Shown here: positions 49,445-60,929 of the stretch, one piece after another
How the letters are laid out: every line of letters starts with the position of its first letter
Numbering within the stretch: the stretch's first letter is position 1
Source of the DNA: Lethocerus indicus
Lineage: Eukaryota; Arthropoda; Insecta; Hemiptera; Belostomatidae
Assembly (NCBI GenBank): GCA_019843655.1
Contig: JACDQD010000005.1
Location: 6,165,575 to 6,229,574 of the forward strand
Direction: 5' to 3'
DNA length: 64,000 bases
Translations under genes and position numbers: made by a program
Notes under the pieces: model-generated
What the model was told of the DNA's origin: nothing
What the model saw: the letters and a program-made list of their open reading frames with translations, nothing else
Database searches by the model: none

Positions 49445-52400
49445 TGTGGGCTTTGAATCGGCCACTCTACTCCTCCTAGGAAATTTACATTGGTCCGCAG
49501 GTGGGTTGCTCGCTCCTCACTAAGCCCCCCGGCCCCTCCTTCATATTAGCCCCGCCCCCGACCCTCATTCCTTAACGACCCCACTCCTCCCACTGTTAAC
49601 CCTCCTGATTGTATGCAATTGTCTGGCGTACAACCGCTGAATCCTGTATACGTTATGTGCTGTAATGGCTGACGAGTAGTGTGGTGGCTAGGACCATGAA
49701 TTTACAAAATCTAATTACCATTTAGCTTAAGATATAACTTAGTTATTTATTAGCGACTATCATAGTATGGATGACAATGACCTGTGTGCTATGTATGTCT
49801 CGTCACATGTGTTTCGTCTGATGTTTAAGAAGTGATTTCCCACCACCGTCGGGTTTAAACCTACATTTAGTCAGCATTTCAAAATCCCTGCCTATTTGAC
49901 TCAGTCTTCTTTACCCCCTCGTCTTATGAAGGATTTTGTTGCCCCCTGTTTCCTATTAATTTCAATTTTCTGTTGAAAAAAAAACTAATTTGTTGCGCCA
50001 CTTGGTTGATATACACTGTGAAATAATGGTCCAAAGGGCTAAAAAAATGTTATTTAGCCATTCTCTGGTGTTCGAAATACTTCAGCCCTCTTCAACAATA
50101 TTTCTTATCAGTTCGATTTATCACTCAATCACTAATCAGTCGTTTACCTCATCGCTCTTCATTGAAAAGGATTCCAATATAACTTCCCGTTTCGGATTTT
50201 CGGTACAACTGTACCAACCTCTCTTTCCAGTTTATTCTCACCATGTCCAGTCGTTCGGGTTCGTATTCAGAAATGCGACCGGCAGACGAATAACTCATCT
50301 CGGCGTACTTCGCGAGGTCAGATATAAAATTCGGTTTAGCGGGAAGAATATTGGGAGTCGGGGAGTTGAATTTCGATGAGGGCAAATGCGCGGCCTCACC
50401 GCGGGAATGTCGAACATGTTCCGGCGCCCCACTTTCCATTATATTGAAGATATCCGTGGGACTTTTACATATCTCCGCCTCTAATCAAACCGTAGAACAG
50501 ACTACCTTTCCATTTCCTCGTCTTTTGGCGAAAAATGTAGGACTCTTATATTAGTGTGGTGGAAGTTGATTGGGTTACTGTTCACCGTTGATTTTGGTGA
50601 ATGGCTCTTTCGGGAAGCATTTCTAGGTGTCCATTCCTGAACCTTTACATCATAACCATTTTTAATATTTCCAAGAGTCTATAGACGAGAAAGATGTCTT
50701 GTACTGAGAGAATTCACATATACAGAGCTGTTGAGCCATTGAATTAATAAATAAATAGCTGTAAGTCACAAATACCAATATTACGAATCGGAGCCTTTTT
50801 TATTCCCGCAGAGTGTGGAACTTTAAAGAGAAGCAATTTCGGTTTACTTCTGGCAATGAAGTTCCAATGAACTCTTCCCCTGGGGCCGGCAATGTAGTTA
50901 AACAAGGCTATAACTTGGAATCTAAGGTAAATCACCATAAGAAAATTGTATGCCGGAATTGCCGTCATTAACTTGGTAAGCTAATAGCCCTTTTTACCCA
51001 GGCGCAATTACGACAACACATTTTAGAAATAAGGTCTGAAACTGATCGGTGTCTTTTCGACTTGTATGACCGTCAGATCCTGGCCGTATAATTTGAGTAT
51101 CAAATTATATCTAAGCAACAATTTATATTGGTTACTATGGCTACCATTTAGTCCCAAACTGTCGCGCATATATTTACTAAAAAAAAAGAATTTTTTAATT
51201 TATTTTTTTTATTTAGAGATCAGGTTGGCCAGGGAAAGTAAAAATCTGTATATAAAAATAATGTAGTTAATACGAAATAGTAAGAAACGGACATGTAAAA
51301 AAGATAACGAATGTGAAATTGATTTGAAAAAAATAATCTAAAAATACAGATTCACACATAAAATTCTGTGTGTGAATAAAATCCTTATATAACAATGCCT
51401 ATTCAAATACATCTATTTATTACTAAATTGATTGAAGCTAAATAAACATAAGTAAGCCATTTCAAAAAATTAAACATTATATTTTATAATTTTGTAATGT
51501 ATGGTACCGACAAAATGTATTATGTCGTCTATACGGCGACATACGAGGTTAAAATTGAATTCCGATCGCCGAATCCCGACAATGGAAGTCGGACGGGCTG
51601 CCGCGTGATTCCGGTGGGCGTATAAACACTGTGTGTGTGTGTGGGACACAAAGGGGGCTATCCCCGTTTAAAGGAAAGCCTGTGGACGGGTCACGCGATG
51701 AGGAGGAGGAGGAGGACGCATGCATGGGCCGTCAGATAAGCCCTCGGCCAGACGGTGCCGTCGTAAATAAACTGGCGGGGCCTCCCGCAGGGGATAACTT
51801 AGTCTCAGACAGTTGACGGCCTTTACCAAGAGCCCACTTTGACCTCCAACTTTATTCAGTTACTGGGCCCTAAACTAACCCTAGTTTACACTCGTAGTAC
51901 TAATTTTAATTATAGAAATTGTATCAGTTAAACTCGAAAATAGCCTAGTTTCGGTACAGACAGTGCTAATTGCCCCTGGAAAAGTTACAGAAATAAAAGG
52001 TTAATGAATTTTTTGGCCCGTTACTAAAATCGTATACAGGGTGTTTAGCGTAAATTATGGTTTCACCAACTGAAAATATTCAATACATACATTAATAAGG
52101 TATACATGTTACTATCTACGAAACTCCTAATCAGTGCTTATTATATTAGAATACTTTGGACCGGTCTCGGCTATTGCTAATGCTGAAGCTAACTTTCAGT
52201 TAGTAATTGTTTCCCTTTAACGTTCTACTGCTTCGAACCAGCTTTTTCGTTTAAAATAAGCCGCTTGTACAATGTTCCCATTCCTACGCCAACTGACAAG
52301 TCTCTCCCCCCCCGCCCCTGTCCACGCGATATTCGCAACATTAAAATCTTCTTTTACGAGACCGCTTCGATAATTGCCCGGGTAATTAATTTTTCCTCGC

Positions 52401-52860
52401 CCCTTTACAAATTGATAGCGTAATTGATAGTCGGGCCTGAAATCATAGGAGGGCGGGAAAATCGGACGGGCGTCTCATTTTAAAATCATAGCCCAATTAC
52501 GGGCCGAATAGGCGCTTGGGGTTGGAGTTACAATAACAGGGGAGAGCATACAGCGGCAAAACTGTCATCGATATGTGGGTCGGGGACCGCCAATGCCGGT
52601 GTTCAATTTCAATACGGAAATTGTCGGTGTGCGTTCCCGTCCAAACTGGCTTTTAATTATCAATTCATTGCAGGTTGTCCGAGTTGGCCGCAGTGGTGGT
52701 GGGGGTAGAAGGGGGAAATTGTACAGCTACAATCGTATTGTAGTCCCGGCAACCGGAGACAATAAAGGGACCGACTCATCGATCCCTCCCCCCCCTACCC
52801 TTCACTCTAACTAGTGTAACGTTACTCGGTCAATTCCTCAAGTGGTACCAGGTTACGTAT

Positions 52861-52866
52861 TTTATT
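52861..52866 (-). terminator. Poly(A) signal overlapping the stop of the 52.9-53.2 kb frame
   Basis: The minus-strand sequence AACAAATAAAATA holds both the TAA stop (52864-52862) and an AATAAA hexamer (52866-52861). Confidence 0.45.
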
Positions 52867-53170
52867 TGTTACTGTTTTTCCGTTTCCGTTTTTGAAATAA
52901 CCCGTAGACATTTTCAATGTATTTCATGATTGACTGTCGGACAGGGGTTAGAAATACAACATCCGGTAATCGGAGATCACGATAATTGCCAGGAAATTCT
53001 AATTTACCGAATTTTGATATTAAATATTGGTTTTCCTTTTTTGGTTGGGGTACACGACCTTTTTTTTCACTCATGTTGAAATTCGCTTGTCCCGGTTCTT
53101 TTTGTTGCCTTACTGAAACAGTGAATGCTGCTTCGTCGACAGCTGACTTCACTGCTTTGCTGGTGAAACG
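52862..53170 (-). CDS. Candidate terminal exon or small basic protein
   Basis: This minus-strand frame of 102 codons looks coding throughout: mixed residues, K-F-G-K-L-E-F-P-G-N-Y-R-D-L, then V-F-L-T-P-V-R-Q-S and a basic end Q-K-R-K-R-K-N-S-N-K. An internal ATG at 53074 in good context (A at -3) would give 70 residues on its own. The coding character continues upstream to an acceptor-like TTTTTCACTGTCTTCAGTAG at 53171, suggesting a spliced last exon. The AATAAA at the stop supports a 3' end here. I do not recognise the protein. The acceptor lies next to repeat A, so origin from a mobile element is also possible. Confidence 0.38.
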   Translation of the reverse strand, partial: RFTSKAVKSAVDEAAFTVSVRQQKEPGQANFNMSEKKGRVPQPKKENQYLISKFGKLEFPGNYRDLRLPDVVFLTPVRQSIMKYIENVYGLFQKRKRKNSNK

Positions 53171-53184
53171 CTACTGAAGACAGT

Positions 53185-53233
53185 GAAAAACCGAAACCGG
53201 TCAGGACCAAATCAGGAAGTGTATACAAAAGAT
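53185..53233. repeat. Dispersed repeat A, copy 2
   Basis: Partner of 12011-12062. It lies immediately upstream (in minus-strand terms) of the candidate exon at 52862-53170, and its complement supplies part of the pyrimidine tract of that exon's acceptor. Confidence 0.6.
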
Positions 53234-56200
53234 TACAGGTGTGATTACCGCGTGCAAACGCTAGACCACGACTATTGCCAATAATAATTTTTTAAAATGT
53301 ATTTACCAAGCTGGTAGTTGTTCTTGATGGACCGGTTTGCCTATTAAATAATTCTCTCTCAGTCCCCATTACCTCGCTTTTGATCGAACTTCGAATTGGC
53401 TCCTCTTTTGAGAGCTGGTGGACACGGAGGAACATATTTGTGCCCTCGGGGTCCCGGGCGTTGTGCAGCATAATGGGCGGCTATTTGGGAGCGTTAATTG
53501 AGCGGACGGAGGGCCCACCTCGGCCAGTTATCGCGGCGAACGCCCTCGGCCCCAACCTTTATTGAAAAAGTTGATGTGCCGTCGCCTTTCGAGCTTATGA
53601 ACAGCGGGATCCGCGACCCCCCCTTGGGGGCAATAAAAATAAAACTTGCCCCCGAAGTGGCGGCAGGGTCACGTACAGCCTTACGCCTCTACGCGCTCTT
53701 TGTTGTGAACGGCGGGGGTGTTGGTGGGTCGATCAACCCCTTATTTTTAGTTTTATCCTCCCCCCAGCACATTATTCTAAGACATAAGTACGCCAATTTA
53801 GCACTGTCCTGGGCAATATTATTCTCCTGAAAAAAAAATCCGTGTCGTAAGTTAGAAATTGTCGGAAATATTAGTTAATTCAGAATCCCTGTAATACGAG
53901 ATTCCAAACAGTATTTATTGTACATAAATATTTTCCTTTCATAATTTGATAATATATTTAGTATAGTGTTTCGAATAATAAACCTAATAAACTTGATTCA
54001 AAATAAGAAAAATCTTATGATTGTACTTGAGGTGGATGTATCAAATTAACATATTCTACCTCCGTTAGCCTTCTCGATGTTAAATGTACCATAGCATTAT
54101 TCAAATTTCAATTTTATTCCAGTATCTTCAGGCAATCCGGAATTTACAAAAATCCGTACCAATCGACTACGGTCTATACGAGACGTGCTTTCTCCAGCTA
54201 ACCCTGCAACCGGTCTTGTTCATTTAAATAGGAAATTGGACGGGAAGGTCGGTTGTGGGAGTGGGGGCTAAGGTTTTAATGTTAATGTAATTAACACTTC
54301 TTGGATTGAGTAGTGTGTCGGGAGCGGGGGAAGGGGCTCCACTGTAAAAAGAGGTTAGACTTTCTTCCCCAGGGTGGGGGTTGCCGTGGGTGTAAAGGGA
54401 TTAGCGGCGGGTGGTGGTAGTGTTGGGGGCCTTGAGGGGGCGGTGGGAGGAGGAGTAGGTGGAGGAGGGAGCTCTCATTGGGTAATGGATCCTAGCTGAG
54501 CCCCAGGCAGGGGCCCCGGCTATACGGGCACTAGTGGTCGGTACCCGGGGTGGGGGCCCACTAATGAAATTGGCGCATCTGAGCGCCTCCCGCCCGCCCT
54601 ATCGCTCTCTCTCTCTCTCTCCCCCTCCCTCCCTTCCTCCCACCTTCTCTCTCTCTCTTTCCTGTAGTCATCTCTTCTGTACCCGTGGTCTTCTCTTTTG
54701 GTGAACATGCGTGCGCCCCCCCCCACTCATGTTTAAAACCCACCGCACCGCCTCGGCTCTTGCTCCCTCCTTGCAGTAAAGTTAACTGCACTTGCCCTTA
54801 ATCAACCCCCCCCCCTCTACCACTAATTTATGTCGTTGAAATGAGACATTCTCGGACGCAAGGAATTCTTGTTTGGCAGGATTCGAGGACAATAGTAGTT
54901 ATATTTAGCCCCATGGAGATAACTCTGTTACGATATGTGCTATAAAATGAGTTTTTTTTAACTTTTGAAAGTTGTGGGGTACCTCGCTTCAGATTGTTCA
55001 GTGTTTCCGAATTGCCAAAATGGTTATTTATCAATGATCAGAGTATAATTTACCAGTTATAGAAACTGATTTTACAGTCACTATTTGAAAACTAGGAAAG
55101 TGACCACAATGGAATAAAACCCGAACCCACTATGATTAATGGCGAACAAAGTACCGATAACATACATGCCTTCAGAAAATGAACGCGTAAACAAGCTACT
55201 CATTAGCTTCAAGTTTAATGAGGGTACTGGCCCTGTAAAACAAGTGCTTGTGATTTCATATTATTATCGGACTTTTTAGATAATTAACAGAAAGTGTGCA
55301 CATGCCACGAATACAGGCTTTCTGTTAAAATCAAAATGATGGGAAACATAATCAATTCATTATCAACTTGAATCGCGTTTTCTAATGTTATTATATGAGA
55401 TAAAGAAATTTGTAATATGCGGCGGCTTTTGTCTGTATTTTATTTATAAATGGGAACCAGTTATTGGTGATTACCTAGTGACGGACCTAATATTCGTTCC
55501 GTTACCAATGTGAAATGATTAAGCACAATGCTCAATTGCAATTATCGAATCCTGGCGGCCCTGAAAATATGTTTACTTTTTATTTAAATATGAAGCCGCC
55601 AACAATTAAATGATAAAATTATGTTATTATTTGGTATAAAACATCGCTGTATTAGTAACACAATATTATTGACGGGTATATTGTTTTAATATGAGTGTTT
55701 AACTGCCGTATCTAGCCAATGAAGGAAGTGAGCCTTATGTACATAATAGTTATCACGGAAACAATACCTAGTTTCAGTCGAAAATGTCACGAATCGCTAA
55801 CGCCGACAAATAAAGAGACTGGAGAACCATGCCCGAATGCTGGGCGGTGTACATATGCCGCACATGAGTTATTGCTGGGCCCGCTTTTTTGCCAGTGTTT
55901 TATTTGCCGAGGTCGAAAATCGACACATTTTGATGAACCGCGGGTCCACCCCCCTACCCCTCACGTCCAATAATAAGGAACAATTGTGTCGTTCGTCGGG
56001 CAAACCCATTGTCCGAACCGCTGGACATCGTACATCATTCCCTCACCCCTCAGAACAACGCCACAATCATTGTTACCCCCTTCCCCCACCGGTCGGGATT
56101 TGGCGCCGATTCCGTTTTTTCGATTTTCCTACTCGCTCGGTTTTTCCCCCTATTTTGTGGGTACGGAAACTCTGAAAATAATCATATGGAATCCAATGTT

Positions 56201-59200
56201 AAGTGTACTTACAGGTGTGAATCCTTTAAAATAATAAAACACGCTGCCCAACTTATATTCTCTAAGGGACCTCTATGATATTTTATTTATCCGTATGTAC
56301 CAAATAAAATATATCTTTACTACTTACTATAACACCCGCGGATAGCAGTTATAAAATAGTTATTCAAAAACAATATACAAAAATAAATATTTTTGTAGGA
56401 CGACTGACGTGTTAACAGACCATTCTAGTAACTTTCGGTTACAAATTGAGAGATCCGGGACTTAACGGGTACTTTCTGTTTGTGCTTGGGGAAAAAAATG
56501 GATATTGGACTTCCCCGCTGTGAATACCCGGAGGGGAGTTTCGAAATCCGCTGGTGATTTTCTTGTTTCGGTTGAAGAAAATCTTTCATCCTGCCTCGAG
56601 TGTGTGGGGCTCACTTGTTGAGCTCTCAAGGTGTAAACGGTTGAGGCCCACCCCAACTCAATTTCCCTTGTCTGATACCCGCCAGCTATTGAACTAGTCT
56701 TACGTTTATTTTATCATTACAATTTGTCCCCACCAGATAATGGAAAATATTCGCCTAGTTCCATTAGAGTTTGATAGCGCTATTACTCCATCCATGTAAC
56801 AGGAAATTTTCGTCAGTGTGAAATACATTTGGTTGTATCGCGTTTCAACAGTCGCTTGTCAATATTCCTGCGCTTTTATGAGTTAAAAAAATCATATCCT
56901 TGTTGTCTTCAGAAATCATACACTAATCCATTAATACATAGATATTCACTGATATTGGGAGACGTGGTGTTTTTGTTTAACTTCATTAAGTTGGCGGTTA
57001 ACAGGAGATAAGGTTTATATAAATAAAATTCTGTAAATACGAAAGATGGATTTGAGATGTATTAAACAGAAAGTACTTCATAGTGTGTATTTTGTTCGAG
57101 CACTACACATTTCACAAGTTGTTGTAGTTATGAAAACCTTGTTTATTTGTGAATCTGCCACTTATTTTTATCGCAACGTTATGAATGTTCATTGATAGGA
57201 CATTTCAGAGAGGCACTCTCCGCGGCGAAATGAAAGACATCCGCTCCATATCTGACGAGATATTACATCGTCTATACAATTACAACATATCGGGGGACTT
57301 GAACCCGTTGGCCGAACGGTGTACTTGGGGCGTAGGTTCGATATTATCGACATTTCCCTCCCACCGCACCACCGACACTGCCACTCCATCAAGACCTGCA
57401 TTGCTAATTAATGGCCGTGGGGAGGGCGCGCGCGTGCGTGCGACAGGCCTGCGAGTCCGGGCGGCTCTGATTTGATATAGCATAAATCAATTATGCGTCG
57501 AGTTTTGCGATTTGAGCCCCGAAGCGGTGTCGGCAGAGAGGGGAGCACGCGGTACCCGGACCGCAAGCCGCCCAACTAACTTCCAGTGGACTTATAACAC
57601 GCTTATATCAAGAGGAACCTTTGCGAATAGAAAATGGAAAATAGAAATTTTGTATAAATAGTATTTTGAACAATTAATTTTTAACAAATACTTGATTCTG
57701 TTAGAATTGTAATATGATACACAAATTGAGGTTTTCGTGAGGAATTCTCCAATGTATATACTATTGTCCCCATGTACAATATGGATGTACAATTTATTGT
57801 TGTTGCAGTATTTCAGACTTATTCAATATCGTACGCTCCATTTAAATTTTTACCCCCCCGGAAATTGTAGTAATGGGATGGATGAATTGCGCCGGAGCAA
57901 TGGAAGAGGAGGCCGCTCGTCAGATTGGATTGGTACTCACAGCCAAAGTGGAGTGACAGCTAAATTACGGGAGGACATAGCTGAATATAAATTACTCAAT
58001 TTGGCTACATCAGCCACGCTCCGGTCTCATCCGCACGCCGTTTTTCATGTCCCCCGAAGACAATGAAGTCATATTGTGAGGTTGCAAGGAATGAAGCCGT
58101 TACTTTTATTCACTGATAAAAACAGATAGATAGCGCTTGAAATGATTTATAACGCCTGATATCAATTATAATGGGCCATTTCCTGTGCATTTCAACACGG
58201 TATCTTGACATTCCAAAACCTATATGAAAATAATTGTTTAACAAAATTTTATGTAGTGGAAACTCGTCTTACTCATCCCTAGTTGTCTTATAATATCTTC
58301 GCGGAATAAACGGCCAGTTACCATTTAGCGTAAAAACGATTTTATCCGGGTTTAAACAGCTACCTTTTTCGTTGTATTGGAATCTAGGGAAATTCGGCCT
58401 CTATGTGCAATGTGTATTTCATGTTTGGTTAAACACGGTGGCTAAATCAATATTGACTTCTATAACCAACATGCTACTATGCAATTTCCCCTAACGACAA
58501 TGCAAGTTTCGACTCGTAAGTTTGTTTCGCGCCACTCGAATGCCGGGTTTTTCTTGTGTACTCTCATCGTCACAACGGTCGTGTTTTTCAGTACTCTATT
58601 TCCACACCAAGTACGCTAATAGTTCATAAAATCGAATTGAAAATTAAATACGAATAAACGAATTGTTTTTGTATTCACTGTTCGTGTGGACACGTACAGG
58701 CGCAAGGGGACATATTTGAATCAACCTGAAATTACCACCAAACGTCCCAATATAAAGTACCGTATGAATACCGGAGTTTTAAAATTAAAATAAACAAAAT
58801 TTAACGCAAAATTAAATTCGGCGTAAAAACAAATGTTAGAACAGTGAACCGTGCGTGGGTTGAACGAGCAATCTTATCCGAAACATCTTTTGGTGGTGTG
58901 TCACGGATAACTTGGATCCAGCCTAAGGGGGTAATATTATCCACGGCGCTAATAATCGAGTCAACACGGGCCGGTGCCTATTCACAGGCGGGCTTCATAA
59001 TGGGGGCTTTTGTTACTTTGTGTGTCGTCCGGTAACGAAGTGGCTCCGCTCCCGCAAGACCGTTGTGTGCTCTCAGATTGTTTCACCGCCCGGGGGAGCC
59101 GCGACCACAATCGAACCCCGGGGGTTGTTGAACTGCCCTGTTTTGAATATTGGCTTCCATTATTCTTGACTCCTCGACTTTCTCTTATAACCGTTCTTAG

Positions 59201-60304
59201 TGCGCTAGAATGGAAGCGAGGCCAATCTCTTAAACGTTATTTAAAAACGTGTTTATTGTGTTCTATAATTTGATTCGTTACGAGAGCGGCGAGGGCGCAT
59301 TGTTAAATACTTCAGGTCGTCGGGTGTAGACGTTCTTGACACAATTTTATATACCTATTTAAAACTTAATCCGATGTTAGTTGATTAGTAGTAAATAATA
59401 CGATATAGAAACATGTTGTAAAATAAGCGCTCGTTGAATTATCTAAACAACACAACAGGAACAATTTATCAACACATATGACCAGTTCATACAACTGGGA
59501 TTATCGCGCATTTTTTATGTCTTATAACGTACGGAGGTAGCATTAGTCTCATACACCGGCTCGCTTTCTGTTTTATATACAGAACTACTGGAGTGTATCG
59601 CTCTCTTCATTCTTGTTTCGTATTTATGAATACCAATTTCGTTTAAGGTAATTAGTGTATGTTTTGCTCATAATACTGGATCTATAACGGAAACAGTGGT
59701 AAGTGTAGGTAACATTTTCAGATTCCTACGGTTCCGTATTTAAAAGCGCAAATAAAATATACGTTGGTAATGCGAAAGTACGAGCGCAATAAAAGGAGTT
59801 TCAAGAGACCGGCGGCGGCGGATTCACGTGGTGTCGGGCGGCGGATTTTATTATCTTTATTGGTTTCGAACAAACACAAAGGGTATTAACCGGGGAGCGT
59901 ACGTGCGGGGGGACAGATAGAAGCCATTGTGGGAGTGGGCACGTACTTAATGACGGGGACCCGAGCGACAATCTGGCGGCCGCACATTAACCCCCCGCCG
60001 CCCCCTCGCCATTGTCCCACCCGGCTCCCGCCCAAACAATACAATTTACACGTGAAGCCTTTCAAGACGGACCGACCCGTCCGAGGAGCCCCCCCCTCGC
60101 TTATTTGATTATACCGCCCCTTATGTGTTGTATCCCCCTTTGCGCCGACCGCAGATTGGAGGGACGAAGAAAACCCTAAAAGTAAATTGTAGATAAATTG
60201 ACAAACACCGATTCCAGTTCAATCCTGGGACGGTTGGAGATAATTACTTCACCCAACTCAAACATTTTCCAATGATAACTGGGTTATATTTTATTATTTA
60301 TCAG
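53234..60304. other. Gene-free stretch of islands and AT-rich DNA
   Basis: No supportable gene. GC-rich islands lie at about 53390-53740, 54240-54730 (with a CT/C-rich tract at 54606-54662), 55830-56150, 57280-57570, 58840-59120 and 59800-60170. The open frames in the islands overlap each other in several phases and have no splice or domain support. Confidence 0.5.
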
Positions 60305-60360
60305 CTCGACATCTTGGCGATAGAATTACCCTCGGTTACGCAATATCCTCTCGGAAATAT
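60305..60360 (+). CDS. Candidate exon 1 of a short-intron gene
   Basis: An acceptor-like TTATATTTTATTATTTATCAG precedes, and AAATAT|GTAAAC follows. The 56 nt are open as L-D-I-L-A-I-E-L-P-S-V-T-Q-Y-P-L-G-N plus two bases (AT). The phase fits an exon starting at 60560. The signals are ordinary for AT-rich DNA, so this could be chance. Confidence 0.22.
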
Positions 60361-60559
60361 GTAAACGGTCAGATTTACATAAGATTAGTCAATATGAATT
60401 TCGTAGAAGAATGTAATGCAGAATGTAAAGTAGAATCGAATGGTTATTTGGCTATTTAATTTCGCCGAGTCCTCTTGGCATGCGGGAGGGTCTTCTTTGT
60501 GATATAAATTAGATGAGGAAACCGTTCAAGTTCTTTTTCCTATTGAAAAAAAAATAGAG

Positions 60560-60629
60560 AGTTCATCAATTTGCTACGTCCTGCAATGGGACTTTAATTG
60601 AGCCGGCCCAGAAATCACTCGGAGAGCTT
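60560..60629 (+). CDS. Candidate exon 2 of a short-intron gene
   Basis: Open as V-H-Q-F-A-T-S-C-N-G-T-L-I-E-P-A-Q-K-S-L-G-E-L after one leading base, ending at the donor CTT|GTAAGG (60630). A stronger donor, ACG|GTAAGT, follows at 60644, but using it brings in a TGA. The acceptor (TAGAG after nine A) is poor, which is the weakest point of this model. Confidence 0.25.
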
Positions 60630-60720
60630 GTAAGGATTTGAACGGTAAGTAAATGAAATTGTATAAAAAAGTTAATGGAAAAAGCGTAAAAGCCAATTTC
60701 TTTATCCTTCATTCTTGCAG

Positions 60721-60775
60721 CATGTAATCACGTCTAAATTGGTTTATGAAAATCTCGGCCCTCCGATACTCCAGG
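60721..60775 (+). CDS. Candidate exon 3 of a short-intron gene
   Basis: The acceptor TTCTTTATCCTTCATTCTTGCAG, ending at 60720, is among the best in the window. The exon reads H-V-I-T-S-K-L-V-Y-E-N-L-G-P-P-I-L-Q plus G, and the donor is CAGG|GTAGAG. The next intron (60776-60846) would be 71 nt. The protein is not recognised. Confidence 0.3.
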
Positions 60776-60846
60776 GTAGAGTATAGAATTGTAATGTCGC
60801 AAAATATGAAGTTTTCAGTCTTATAATGTTATCTTCTTCTGTTCAG

Positions 60847-60929
60847 GCTCGCTTATTAATCGACAGTATCATTCTATCAGTGGAGTAGTCACCCTGTTAT
60901 TAATGTCACTGCACTTTGTAAGATTCTAG
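60847..60929 (+). CDS. Candidate exon 4, possible C terminus
   Basis: Follows the strong acceptor TTATCTTCTTCTGTTCAG (60846). In phase with exon 3 it reads S-L-I-N-R-Q-Y-H-S-I-S-G-V-V-T-L-L-L-M-S-L-H-F and then either stops at TAG 60927-60929 or splices at TTT|GTAAGA (60918). The hydrophobic G-V-V-T-L-L-L-M-S-L-H-F could be part of a membrane helix. Confidence 0.27.

Larger units (their letters stand above)
41584..52861. other. Gene-free stretch with islands and a short dispersed repeat pair
   Basis: No supportable gene. The CpG island continues to about 41870. Other GC-rich islands lie at about 43190-43570, 44100-44340, 45000-45350, 48490-48830, 49200-49590, 51580-51800 and 52270-52800. Repeat pair B (42008-42054, 47916-47962), a 20-bp palindrome at 45616-45635 and a 12-bp CRE-type palindrome at 49433-49444 are listed separately. 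Opposing frames of about 140 codons at 43173-43617 overlap on both strands and cross homopolymers, so neither is called. Confidence 0.5.

Noticed and set aside
59719..59765. Acceptor-like CATTTTCAG with an open segment after it
   Set aside because: No matching donor or partner exon.
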